Program-made: the position numbers and the translations under genes
From: Phaeosaccion multiseriatum
Lineage: Eukaryota; Ochrophyta, other classes
DNA length: 64,000 nt
Reading direction: 5' to 3'
Assembly: GCA_965112735.1 (NCBI GenBank)
Contig: OZ218958.1
Coordinates: forward strand, 1,860,001-1,924,000
Notes under the pieces: generated by a model
The model's input: only the letters and a program-made list of their open reading frames with translations
Database searches by the model: none
What the model was told of the DNA's origin: nothing
Shown: positions 52,756 through 63,955 of the stretch, in pieces
Numbering within the stretch: the first letter of the stretch is position 1
Layout: every line of letters starts with the position of its first letter

Positions 52756-55700
52756 CCTCTCTCCCTCTCTCTCCCTCTCTCTGTGTGTGTGTGTCTCTCT
52801 CTCTCTCCCTCTCTCTCTCTCTAGGAGGCGAAGCAACTCAGCACCAGGAACAGGAGCCTCAGGCAGCGTCTCGCAGTCGCCACCAGAGACAGGCTCAGCA
52901 CGCTGAGAGCAGACGAGTGGGAGCAACAAGACGACCAAGATGACCTGCTGCTGCCCAACGGGGCGCCATCCGCTGCTCCTGTATCACCAACTGCTAGTGC
53001 TGCTGCTGCTAATGGTGGTGGTGCGGGTGCTGCTGATCCCTCTGGAGATAGTGCGGAGGACGCGGCAGCCGTGACGGGAGGAGGAGGTACCCCCGCGTCG
53101 TCCAAAGGGGGAGGAGAAGGAGGAGGAGGAGGAGGAGGAGGAGGAGGAGGAGGAGGAGGAGGAGGAGGAGGAGGAGGAGGAGGAGGAGGAGGAGGAGGAG
53201 GAGGAGGAGGAGGAGGAGGAGGAGGAGAGGGCACATCGGTGAAGGATGGGGGTCCGGGGAGTGGTTCGAGCGGGGCAACGGCGGATTGCTCTCTCCTCGG
53301 GGAGGAGAGTAAGTCAGTGAACGAGTTCTTACTGAGCGTGTCCTCCCTCTCGCTCACCGCCCTTTGCTCCGAGGAGGGGAAGGACAGAGCAAAAGCCCTT
53401 AAAGGGCTTGACACGGCCTTTCACGCCGCCGCCGCCGCCGCCACGCACGCACACACACACGCACCCACACACGCACCCACACACGCACCCACACAGGCAC
53501 ACGCACACGCACACACACACCCGCGTGAAGCAGTGTCGAGGTCAGGGCCTGCTGTCCACTACCCCGGGGAGGAGGTGGGCAGGGAGGCAGGGGGGGGGGA
53601 AGGGGGAGGGGGAGGGATGGTACCCTACGGTACGATGGCACCCTACGGGATGGCAGCAGACGCGACGGCAGTTCAAAGCTTGCGGGTAAGTCAGTGAATG
53701 CAGAAGTGAACACGGGTAGGCACCCTCCCTCCTTTCCTCCCCCCTCTCTCTGCTCTGTGTCATTCACTACCTCCCCTACCCTACCCTACCCTACCCTACC
53801 CTACCCTACCCTACCCTACCCTACCCTACCCTACCCTACTCTACTCCACCCCACCCTACCCTATCCTACCCTACACCACCCTACCCTACCCTACCCTACC
53901 CTACCCTACCCTACCCTACCCTACCCTACCCTACCCTATCCTACCCTACCCTACCCTACCCTACCCTACCCTACCCTACCCTACCCTATCCTACCCTACA
54001 CCACCCTACCCTACCCTACCCTACCCTACCCTACCCTACCCTACCCTACCCTACCCTACCCTACCCTACCCTACCGCCGAACAGGTCGAGCGTGACTCTC
54101 TATCTAGCGATTGTGCGCGTCTTCGTGTGGAGCTAAGGTCTGTACGACAACGCTTGGCCGAGAGAGAGTTGAGCCTCGCGGAGGAGAGGGTCGAGGGGCA
54201 TGCCGTGAGGGCACACTATGGGGCTTTGAGGGAGAGGCATGCCCGCTTGGAGGAGGAGATGGCGCGGCGCGGTGGGGGGAGGGAGAGGGAGGAGGGGGAG
54301 GAGGAGGAGGAGGAGGAGGAGGAGGAGGAGGAGGAGGAGGAGGAGGAGGAGGAGGAGGAGGAGGAGGAGGAGGAGGAGGAGGAGGAGGGGACGACAGTAG
54401 CCCCTGTTGTGGACGGGGAGGGGGAGGAGGATGCCCAAAAGGAGGAGGAGGAGGAGGAGGAGGAGGAGGAGGAGCGGGAGCAGGAGGAGCAGGAGGAGCA
54501 GGAGGAGCAGGATAAGAAGGTGGTGGTGGTGCCGAAGGAGGAGGAAGACGTCCAGGAGCAGGTGGAGGAGGAGGAGGAAGAAGAAGACGAGGAGGAGGAG
54601 AGAAGAAGAAGGAAGGCAGGCTGGCGGAGGGCATCCAAGGAAGTCACAGCTCGGCAAGGGGAGCTATCGGCCCTACGGGAGAGCATGATTGCCACGCAAC
54701 GGTTACAGTCCTTCAATGACCTAGGTGATGACGCTGTGTTGTTACCTTCCGTACCGCTACCGAGCGAGGCGGGGAGGGGAGGGGAGGAGGAGGAGGAGGA
54801 GGAGGAGGAGGAGGAGGAGGAGGAGGAGGAGGAGGAGGAGGAGGAGGAGGAGGTGGTGGTGGAGGAGGAGGAGGAGGAGGAGGAGGAGGAGGAGGAGGAG
54901 GAGGAGGAGGAGGAGGGAAAGCACGAGTCTTCGCGAGCAGTAGTAGCGGGTGAGGCAGAAGCCTTGGCGTCCAGGCTGGCAGCGGCAGAGGCGCAAGTGC
55001 TATCCCTACAACAGCAGGCCGAAGAAGAGCGAGAGACACTCTCTGCCAGCCTGGCTGAGCAGAAGCAGTCGTATGGGGAGGTGGTGGAGGAGCTGGAGGC
55101 GTTGAAGGCTGAGGCACAACGAGCGCAAGAAGAGCGGCAAGCCTTGGCGGATGCTGAGAAGGAGGCTGCGGACCAGCGGCTTGCACGAGTCCAAGAAGAG
55201 GTATGTGCGGCAGGAGAGGCCGAATACCAAGCGGCAGCGGCACAGCTTGAGAAGGATCTGGAGAAAAGGTTCGGCATCGCCCTCGAGGAGTCAAGGAAGG
55301 AGTGCGAGGCGTTGGTCATCCGAATGCAGAAAGAAGCGGCGCGTAGCTCAGCGGCGCTGGAGGGGGCAATGCGTATGTCGCGAAGCGCTCAGAGCGAGCG
55401 AGAAGAGCAGGGCCGACGAGCGATGGAAGCGGCTGAGGCAGCGGAAGCGGCGGAAGCAGAGGTCGTCAAGTTGAAGATATTGAGGGATGAGTATGCCCTG
55501 TCAGAGGCCAAGGCAAGGGATGAGAACGCTTCATTGAAGGCTATGACGAGGGAGCTCGAGAGGGAGGTGCGAGATGCCAAGGAGAGGGTGACAGCGGCAG
55601 AGGCAGCGTGTGAGCGGCTGACAAGGCAGGCAGAGGCGGGGGCAGAGGGGGGGGAGGAAGAGGAGGAGAAGGAGGAGGAGGAGGAGGAGGAGGAGGAGGA

Positions 55701-58700
55701 GGAGGAGGAGGAGGAGCACAAGAAGGATCGGGGGGCACCACAAGTCAAGCAGCACCAGCACGACAAGAAGCATCATCACACTATGATGGTGGAGCTGGAG
55801 GCCCACTACCGAGATGGCATTGAGCGTGTCAAGATGCTCGAGAAGCAGCAGCAGGAGCAGCGTGAGAAGCAACAGTTGGTGATACAGGAGCAGCAGGAGC
55901 ACATCGCCAGGCTAGAGCAACAAACCGCAGCCGCAGCCGCAGCAGCAGCAGCAGCAGTTGGTGATACAGCAGCAGCTGGCAAAAGTAAGGCTGAGCTGCA
56001 GGAGCAGCTACAGAAACTGCAGGAGCGGCATCGTGTGATAGAGGCGGCGATGCAAGCGGCGGGGCAGGAGGTAGGGCATCGCTTAGAAGAGAAGGAGAAG
56101 GAGGCAGAGGGTCTTCGTAGCTACGGGGCAGAGGTGGAGCAGAGGTTGGAGGAGAAAGAGAAGGAGGCGGAGGACCTTCGAGCTTATGCGGTGGAGCTCG
56201 AGCAACACACGAATGAACTCGAGGCGCACGTTGCGGAGTTGGAGGAGGAGCATGAGGACTTTCTGAAACAGACGCTTAGCAAGGGGGGGGGAGGAGGAGG
56301 AGGAGGGATAAGGGAAGAAGGGGAGCAGGAGGAGGAGGAGCAGGAGGAGGAGGAGGAGCAGGAGGAGGAGGAGGAGGGGGAGGAGGAGGAGGATGTAGGG
56401 GAAGGGGAGGAGGCATGGGAGGGGGAAACGGAGGAAGGTGGGGACGATGACGTGTTGGAAACGGAAGATGAGGAGGGCGGGATGGAACGGCCTCAAGAGG
56501 CAACAGAGGACATCGGCGACGGGGGAGAGGAGAAGGAGGAGAAGGGGGAGGGGGGGGGGGGGGGGGTACGGCACGTGTCAGAGATTGACTTCGGGGCAGC
56601 GTGTGACGGAGGAGGAGGAGGAGGAGGAGGAGGAGGAGGAGGAGGAGGAGGAGAGGAGAGTGAAGGTGGTGACAACGAGCCCAGGGGCTCTCTTCATCTC
56701 CAAGCCATGGCGGAGGCGTCCCTGATGAAAGAGCTGGAGCTCGATACGGAGGACCACCAACATGCGCAGGTCACAGATGACGAGCACAAGGCGGCGGCCG
56801 CGGACCTTTCCCGGACCCTTCTGAAGACCCAAGCGCAGTTGGGAGACGCTTTGATGGAACGGGTGGCTTTGTTGGAGCAAGTACGCCAGTTGGAGAAGGA
56901 GAATCACCAACAGGCGGTGGGGCTCGCAGGCAAGGAGGAGGAGCGGGCCGGGCTGAGGGCGCGTCTGACTCTGTTGGAACGTGACCATGAGCTGCAGCTG
57001 GAGCAGTTGGTGGTACAGCAAACACAGCACGGGGTCGAAGAAGTCGAAACGACCGAGACAGATTCAAAGGCATTGCGAGTAGACAGTAGCGGCAAGGAGA
57101 AGGAGAAGCAGGCGCTATACGCTGAGCGCCTGGCGTCGCAAGCAGCCCGGTCAAAGATGGAGATGGAAGTGGCGCGCTTGGAGGAGGAGTTGCGGAAGGC
57201 GCAGGAGGAGCAATTGGTAGTACAGCAGGAGGAGGCGTTGCGCGCAGAGGAGCAGTTGGTAATACAGGAACAGAAGCAGCTGGTGGTACAGCAGCAGGAG
57301 GAGTTGGTGATGCAGCAGCGGGAGCAGTTGATGATGCAGCAGCAGCTCCTCGAGTCCAAGGAGCAGGAGGTGAAGGAGAAGGAGGCAGAGAGGGTCGAGT
57401 TGGAGGGGCGGGAGTTGGTGATACAGCAGCGGGAGGAGGCACTGAAGGAGAGACTGGAGGGGGCTGAATCACAACTGGCTCAGGCTGAATCACAGCTGGC
57501 TCAGGCAGTGAAGGAGGTGGGTGCGAGCGTGGAGGAGAGCGGGCGCCTGGGGGCAGCGTTGGAGGAAGCAGAAGGCCGCATCGATGGGTTACGGAGCACG
57601 CTGGAAGCTTTGCAGGGTAGAGCAAGGGAGGCAGAGGCAGAGGTGGAGGAAGCGCGAGACCGAGAGACCGCCTTGAAAGCAGAGATGAAGGAGATGCAAC
57701 AGATACGACAACAGCAAGAGGATCAAGAAGACTTGCTTCGGTCAGAACTCGAGACTATGCAAGTAGAAGGAGGAGAGAGAGAGCAGGCACTGGCGGAGAG
57801 GCTACAGATCGTGCAATCACAATTGGCGGTGGCAGAGGCCGAGTACGAAGCCGTAGCTGCGCAGCTTGAGAAGACTCTAGAGCAGAGGGAGGGGACGTTA
57901 GAGGAGTCGAGAAAGGAGTGCGAGGCTTTGTCCATCCGAATGCAGGAGGAGGTGGCGCGTAGCTCAGCGCTGGAGGAGCAGATACGGGTGTTTGAGGAGA
58001 AGCACGAGGCTTCGCGAGCAGTAGTGGCTGGCGAGGCAGAAGCCCTGGCATCCAAACTGGCAGCGGCAGAGGCCCAAGTGCTCTCCGCCGAGGCAAGGCA
58101 AGGGGAACACGCCAGTGTACATGCACGAGTGGTTGCAGAGAAGGATGCCACTGCATCGAGGCTCCAGGAAGCGGGAGCGCGGTTGGCAGCACTCGAGGCG
58201 CAACAGGAACAGAGAGAGGCTCGCTGGGCACTGGAGCGTACGAGCACGGCAGAGACTATCGGTGGACTGCAAGACCAACTGGATACAGCTCTGGCGGAGA
58301 GGGCATCGACGTCTACACACGCAGAGGAGAGTGTGAGGGAGATGGAGGAGAGGTGTGCAGAGAGACTTAACGCCATACGGAGAGACATGGAAGCCCCGTT
58401 CGAGGCCGTAGAGAAGGAGAGGGACGCAATGGCGTTGAAACTTGCACAAGCAGAGGCGTTGGTGATACAGATGGAACAAGACCGCGCTGAAAAGGAGCGT
58501 GAGTCACTCTCCGTCGCTCTGCAAGAGAAGGCAGAGATGGTGGCCATTGTAAAGGAGGCAGGGGCAGCTGCCGAGGCGTCAAGGAAGGAGTGCGAGACCC
58601 TGACCTTCCGACTGCAGGAGGAAACACGAGTGGGAAGTGAGAAGGAGAGCAACGCAGTGCGTGAGAGAGAGGCAATGGCGTCAAAGCTCGAGGAAGCAGA

Positions 58701-60905
58701 AGGCCGGATCGATGGGTTACGGAGCACGCTGGAAGCTTTGCAGAGTAGAGCAAGGGAGGCAGAGGCAGAGGTGGAGGAAGCGCGAGGCCGAGAGAGAACC
58801 TTGGAAACGGAGTTGAGAGACAGACGTGAGACACGGCAGCAGCAAGAGAAGCTGCTTCAATCGAGGCTAGAGACGATCCAAGGAAGCAGAGAGCGGATAC
58901 GAGAGAAGCTTCAGGTACAGCTGCAGAACTCGCTTGTAGGCAGGGAGTTACAGGAGGAGGATGGGGAGGGGGAGGAGGAGGAGGGGAGGGCGGAGGGGGA
59001 GGGGGGGGAGGAGGAGGAGGAGAAGGAGGAGGAGGAGGAGGAGGAGGGGGAGGAGGAGGGGGAGGGGGAGGAGCAGGAGCAGGAGCATGAGCAGGAGGAG
59101 GGGAAGGAGGAGCAGCAGGAGGCGGAGGAGAAGGAGGAGGAAGTGAGGGAGAAGGAGCAGGTGAAGGAAGTGAGTGGGGGGCGGCGACACAGCGAGAGGG
59201 CGCAAGTGCTGTACCTGCAGGAGCAGTTGGTGATACACAAGCAGCTCCTTGCCTCTAAGCAACGAGAGGTGGACGATATGGAGGCAGAAATGGGGGTGTT
59301 GGGAGACAGATTTGTGGAGATGGAGGAGAGCCACAACCAGCTGCTAGAGAGGCTTGAAGAGGTGGAGGAGGAGCAAGAGGAGGAGGGGGAGGAGGAGGAG
59401 GAGGAGGGGTGGGAAGGGCAAGAGGAGGAGGAGGAGAGAGAGGGAGGGGTAGTAGATACCACAGGATGGCCCAGCGAGAGAGGTAGGGCAGTGAGGGTGG
59501 GGCAGCAGCTGGAGCAGGATGTCGATCTCATGGCAGGGTCACAGCGGGCGGCGGCAGTGGCGACCAACGAGCTTCGGCCAGCGAGGGACGAGAGCGCCGT
59601 CCTGGAGAATAAGTTTGAGGAGCTTCAAAGCGGGCATCGGCTCTTGCTGGCGCGCTTGAGGCGAGCGGAGGAGACACAGGGAGAGGCAGAGGAGGGCTGG
59701 GCGGCAGGAGAAGCGGCCTTCTTGGAGGGGAGGCTTGAAGCGTTGAGGGAGGAGCATGGAAGGATGAGGGCGGAGGTGGCGAGAGGAGAGGTGGAGCAGC
59801 GGCAGTGTGTGGAGGACTTGGAGGATGAGGTGAGTCATTGGGAGGGAGAGAGGGAACGGGGGGAGAGGGGGAAGGAGGGAGGGAGGGAGGGAGGGAGGGA
59901 GGGAGAGGGAGGTTGTATCGATTATCACACAATCACGTACTCACTTACAATCACTCGCTCACACACATTCACTCACGCACTCACTCAATCAATCACTCAC
60001 TCACTCACTCAATCACTCACCCGCTCCCTGACTCACTCACTCCCTACCTCACTCACCCACTCGCCCACTCAATCACTCACTCGCTCAATCACTCACCCGC
60101 TCCCTGACTCACTCACTCCCTACCTCACTCACCCACTCGCTCACTCACTCACTCACTCACTCACTCCCTGACTCACTCACTCCCTACCTCACTCTCTCAC
60201 TCACTCACGCACTAACTCTATCACTCACTCACTCACTCACTCACTCCCTACCTCAATCACTCACTCACTCAATCACTCACTCACTCACTCACTCACTCCC
60301 TGACTCACTCACTCCCTACCTCACTCACTCACTCACTCACTCCCTCACTCACTCACTCACTCACTCCCTCACTCACTCACTCACTCACTCACTCACTCAC
60401 TCACTCCCGACTCACTCACTCCCTACCTCACTCACTCACTCACTCACTCCACGCACAGCTGCAGCGCAAGGACATGGAGGCAGAGGAGCTTCGAGCGGAG
60501 GTGTTGGTGCTCGAGATGGAGCTACTCGATCGACAAGAGGCAGAGGCAGACGCAGAGGCCGAGGCAGAGGCAGATAGACAGAGGCGGGGACAGGGGGGGG
60601 GAGAGGCGGAGGCAGAAAGGAAACGGCAGAGACAGGGGGAAGAGGAGGAGGGAGACAGTCCCCTCTCAGAGCCGTCGAGGAGGGCAACAGGGAGCGTGGA
60701 CACGCGGGAGCGCTTAAGACAGAGGAGACTGTCTGTGAATAGGCTCATTGCAGCCGCTGGTCAGGCGGCGACGGAGACTTTGCAGCGCAAAGTGAAGGGG
60801 TTGGAAGGAGAGGTGGCGAGGTTGAGGGGAGAGGATCCGAGGGCGGCGGCTGTATCACCAACGGCTAGGGAGGGGAGAAAGGAAGGAAGGGAGAGAGGGG
60901 GGTGA
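50609..60905 (+). CDS. Giant coiled-coil protein
   Basis: Five exons: 50609-51385, 51761-52438, 52825-53685, 54085-59829, 60459-60905, 2835 residues. All four introns fall in phase 0. Residues 1-260 are basic with a long poly-Glu tract. Exon 2 begins PDWISVQAVVNKYARANAAL, then Gln-rich helices. Exon 3 holds poly-Gly and a His/Thr/Pro-rich segment from a CA repeat. Exon 4 alone encodes 1915 residues of near-continuous coiled coil (heptad-rich Glu/Lys/Leu/Ala, for example EALASRLAAAEAQVLSLQQQ). It contains internal duplications: EGRIDGLRSTLEALQ occurs twice, and EASRAVVAGEAEALAS-type segments recur. Poly-Glu tracts from GAG repeats lie at about 54301-54389, 54787-54916 and 55670-55716. Many QLVIQQ/QLVVQQ segments are copies of the dispersed element. 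No motor or known terminal domain is visible, so a golgin-, centrosome- or intermediate-filament-like scaffold is only a guess. A further 3' exon after a GTGAGG donor at about 60901 is possible. Confidence 0.8.
53771..54074. repeat. (CCCTA)n array in intron
   Basis: About 60 copies of the pentamer CCCTA (TAGGG on the other strand), with a few CTATC, ACACC and CTCTA variants, fill intron 3 of the giant coiled-coil gene. The run sits directly upstream of the acceptor CGAACAG. Variants recur in two similar blocks, pointing to internal duplication of the array. Confidence 0.95.
59935..60450. repeat. (CTCA)n array in last intron of coiled-coil gene
   Basis: A degenerate CACT/CTCA array of about 500 nt contains a recurring longer unit, CCCTGACTCACTCACTCCCT. 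It fills the intron between the exon ending LEDE and the acceptor CACGCACAG. The donor reads GTGAGTCATT; the array is the reverse complement of a GTGAGT-type repeat. Confidence 0.95.
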
Positions 60906-61217
60906 GGAGGGGGAGGAGGACCAGGGGCAGTCAAGCTCCACTTGTCCTCTCGCACCAGAGGGACGGAAAGGGCCGCTCTAGCGAGAGACGAAGTGGGGGC
61001 AAGGATGAGCGAAGAGGAGGGGAGGGGCTGAGGAGGATGAGAGGGGCGAAAGGACCATCGCCGTTGGAAGGGAAGGGAAGGCAAGGTAGCGAGGGAGGGA
61101 GGGAGGGAGGGAGGGAGGAAGTCTAGACTGGTTTTGTTTTTATTTTTCGGATACGGCAGAGCAGGGCAGCTCGGCATACAATATATATACAAACTGAAAC
61201 TCTTTTGCTCTTAAGCT
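60906..61217. other. Convergent intergenic region
   Basis: This interval lies between the coiled-coil stop and the end of the TPR-like gene. It could hold one more coiled-coil exon, because a splice acceptor CTCGCACCAG is at about 60958 and is followed by an open, Arg/Gly-rich frame to 61126. A GGGA run lies at about 61093-61118 and AAACTGAAACT at about 61191-61201. Confidence 0.4.
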
Positions 61218-63955
61218 TTAATACGTAAGCTTACGAGATGGTGAGAAAACGAATGATCGCTTCATAATTGGGGGTTGGGTTGGGCCGTGTCGTCCTCCCT
61301 TCCTAGATCGGTTGGTGATACAGCCACTGTATGTGTCGTAGCACCACATGCTCACCACGGCTTCGGCCAAGGCACAAGAGAGAGGGGTAGCCGTCCCACA
61401 GGCCACTCCGTGAAGGCCCCTGGCCCCCTGTCAGCCACACCCTCCAGCAAGTAGGGAGGTGCGGGCAGCAGCAGTCCACACGTTAGTCGTACAGGCACTT
61501 TCCCCACCACCACGGTCAGCGGGGGGAGAAGCAAGGAACTGTAGAGGGGAGGGCAAAAGAAGCTCTGCCCTTGCCCCTGCTCCTCCACCCCTTCCCCCTC
61601 CTGCCCCCCTCCCCCCTTCTCCTTCTCCTCCCCCTCCTCTTCCTCCTCCTCCTCCTCCTCCTCATCTTCATCATCATCATCATCATCATTATCATCATCA
61701 TCATCATCATCCTCTTGGTAACGCATGCACGTGCACTGCCATCCCTCGAGGCTAGGGCTAAGGTCGAACGCCAACGACAACACCCCGTCTCCATCTCCAT
61801 CCTCCTGCTCCTCCTCGTGCTCCTGCTCCTCCTCCTGCTCCTCCCCCTTCCCTACGATCCCACACCCAAGAGCACGAAAAGCCTCGACGCCCATTCTGCC
61901 AGCTGTGAATGATGTGGTGCCATTGGTTGCCATCCGCCGCATGGTCTCAGCCACCTCAAGATCGTTGGCTGCCATCCTCTCTGCCTTGCGCTTTGCCCTT
62001 GCCGTCATGTGGCCGCAAGAAGAAGGGCCTGCTATTGCCAAGGCCGCTCTCCTCACAAGGCCCCGAAGAGTGAGGAGTGAGCTGCAGGGCCCTCTGAGCC
62101 AGCAGCAGTTGGTGATACAGTGGCCGCAGCTGTTGCTGATACAGTACTTACACCTTACCCCCCCTGCCTCCTTCTCGACACGCCTATCGTGTTCCTCCTC
62201 CCCCTCCTCCTCCTTCTCTCGCTCTCGCTCTCGCTCTCGCTGCTGGGTGCCGGTGTGAGAGCTCCGCTGCCCATATGACTGCCCATACGACTTCTGCTGC
62301 TGCTGCTGTATCACCAACTGCTGCTGCTGCTGGTGCTGCTGGAGCTGGAGATGTGGCAACAGCACCTGGAGGGCTTTTGAGAGGCTCTCCTCTGCCCCTC
62401 TGTAGCGGCCCCCCTTGAGCAAGGCCAGCGCCTCCCACCACCACAGAGCAGCTTCCGCAGCCCAGGGGCAAGGCCCGCCCAGAGCAAAGAGGGAGGGAGT
62501 AGGAGGAGGAGCACAAGGAGTAGAAGAAAGAGGAGAAGGAGAGGAAAGAGGAGGAGGAGGAGAAGGAGAGAGAGGAGGAGGGCCTGGGGCCAAGGACAGG
62601 TCCTCCTCCCCTTCACCTTCCTCTCGCTCCTCGCCCGCCCCTCCTCCTGCTTCTCCCCCTCCTCTTCCTCCCCCTTCTCCTTCTCCTCCCTCTCCTCCTC
62701 CTCCTCCTCCTCCTCCACCACCACCACCACCACTACCACCACCACCTCCAGCCCTCCTCCTCCTCCTCCTCCTCCTGCCGTAGTTCAAGTGCCTGAGGGC
62801 GGCGAAGGGCCGCTGTATCACCAACTGCTGCCCCCCCTTGTCTTCCCCCTCCTCCTCCTCTTGAAAGAGCAAGCCTACCCCCACCAGCGCATGGCACATC
62901 GGTAGAGAGTGAAGTGTCGGCAGCATCGAACGCGCTGCCCCTCCCCCTCCCCCCCCTGCTTCCGTCCCCCTTTCCCCTCCCTGACCTCCTGCCCCACTGC
63001 TGTTACTCTCTCCAACCCGACCTTCGCCCAACACGGGCAGCACCTTGTCTGATGTGCAGGCAGGGGGGGAACAGTTGGTGATACAGCAGTGGCCTTCTTC
63101 TCCGAGTGCGGGTGACGACAACGACGACGACGACGAGGACGAGGACAATGGTTTCCCCCCCCACATGTCGAGCAAGGTGGGCTTGAAGGTCGTCACCTCC
63201 ACAGATGGTAGAAGCGCCGATACACGCAGAGTACCAACAGGTTGACCTGAGAAGGAGGAGGAGAAACAGTCGTCGCCATACATACCTCCTCCCCCTGCCC
63301 TTCGACGATGATTCATGAGGTTGGCGCGTGGGTGATCCGTGTCTGGTGTCTCGAGGTCGAGGGAGGGGAGGAGCCTGGCGAGCTCCTCCACAGCCCGACG
63401 GACGCTCTCCCCTTCCCCTCCTCCTCCTCCTCCCCCCCCTCCCCCTCCCCCTTCTCCCGAAGGACCCAGGAGCGCCCCTACCAAGGCCAGTATTCGCCAC
63501 TCCATCCTCCCCTCCCGGTCCAACAGGGGGGCATACTGCTGAGCCTCTTCATCATCATCATCATCGTGCCTGGGTGCACTCCGTCCACTCTCACTCCTCT
63601 TGCTCTTGTGTGCATCCTTGCCCTCGCCCTTGCCCTTGCCCTTGCCCTTGCCCTTGCTCTTGCTCTTGCCCAAGTCAACGGCCCCTGAGGCCCTGCTCTT
63701 CTTCCTTCTATCGGCACTCTTCCTCCAGTCACAGATGGCTTCGCCAACCCTGCCCGACATGAGGTGCATTCTGCTGCGGCTGCGTAACGTCAAGGTCAGA
63801 TTCACCGCTGCTGCTGCTGCTGTATCACCAACAGCTGCATCGATGGTACCTGCATCTGTATCACCAACTGCTGCTGCGGCGGCACAACTAGCCTCCCCGG
63901 CTTGGTGTATGTGAGCTCTAAAGATTCCCCTCCTTCCGCCTCTTTCCTTTCTCAT
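61218..63955 (-). CDS. TPR-like repeat protein, 5' end probably outside window
   Basis: A long open minus-strand frame runs from at least 63955 to a donor at 61356. A last exon 61302-61218 (stop at 61218) is added by removing a 53-nt intron 61355-61303. A second small intron of about 60 nt is likely at 62153-62094; its length is a multiple of three, so the frame stays open either way. TPR-like helices are visible: LTLRSRSRMHLMSGRVGEAI with CDWRKSADRR, and AAEAALWWWEALALLKGGRY with RGAEESLSKALQVL. The rest is rich in Gly, Glu, Lys and Asp from microsatellites, with a helical ERMAANDLEVAETMRRMATN segment. I do not recognise the family. Upstream exons probably lie beyond the right edge, because the AUG at 63955 is followed by a possible intron acceptor. 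Several copies of the dispersed element occur as [14 protein letters not shown] and CITNC. Confidence 0.6.
61303..61355 (-). other. 53-nt intron made of the dispersed element
   Basis: The donor is CCGTG|GTGAGC and the acceptor CGATCTAG|GAAGG; only 53 nt lie between. The 3' half is CAGTGGCTGTATCACCAACC, a copy of the dispersed element. Splicing joins the phase-2 frame to a 28-codon terminal exon. Confidence 0.55.
62094..62153 (-). other. About 60-nt intron made of the dispersed element
   Basis: On the minus strand this stretch starts GTGTAAGTACTGTATC and ends with CTGTATCACCAACTGC followed by TGCTGGCTCAG. It holds two copies of the element core (one as CTGTATCAGCAAC). If read through, it would give the odd Cys-rich peptide CKYCISNSCGHCITNCCW, which supports its being an intron. 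Confidence 0.5.

Noticed and set aside
53771-54074. Chromosome end or telomere
   Set aside because: The array lies inside an intron between two well-supported coding exons and continues into normal genes on both sides. The unit is also a pentamer, not TTAGGG or TTTAGGG.
60902-61126. Possible extra 3' exon of the coiled-coil gene
   Set aside because: A donor-like GTGAGG and an acceptor exist, but the peptide is Arg/Gly low-complexity and the upstream frame already ends in a stop. Left as a possibility only.
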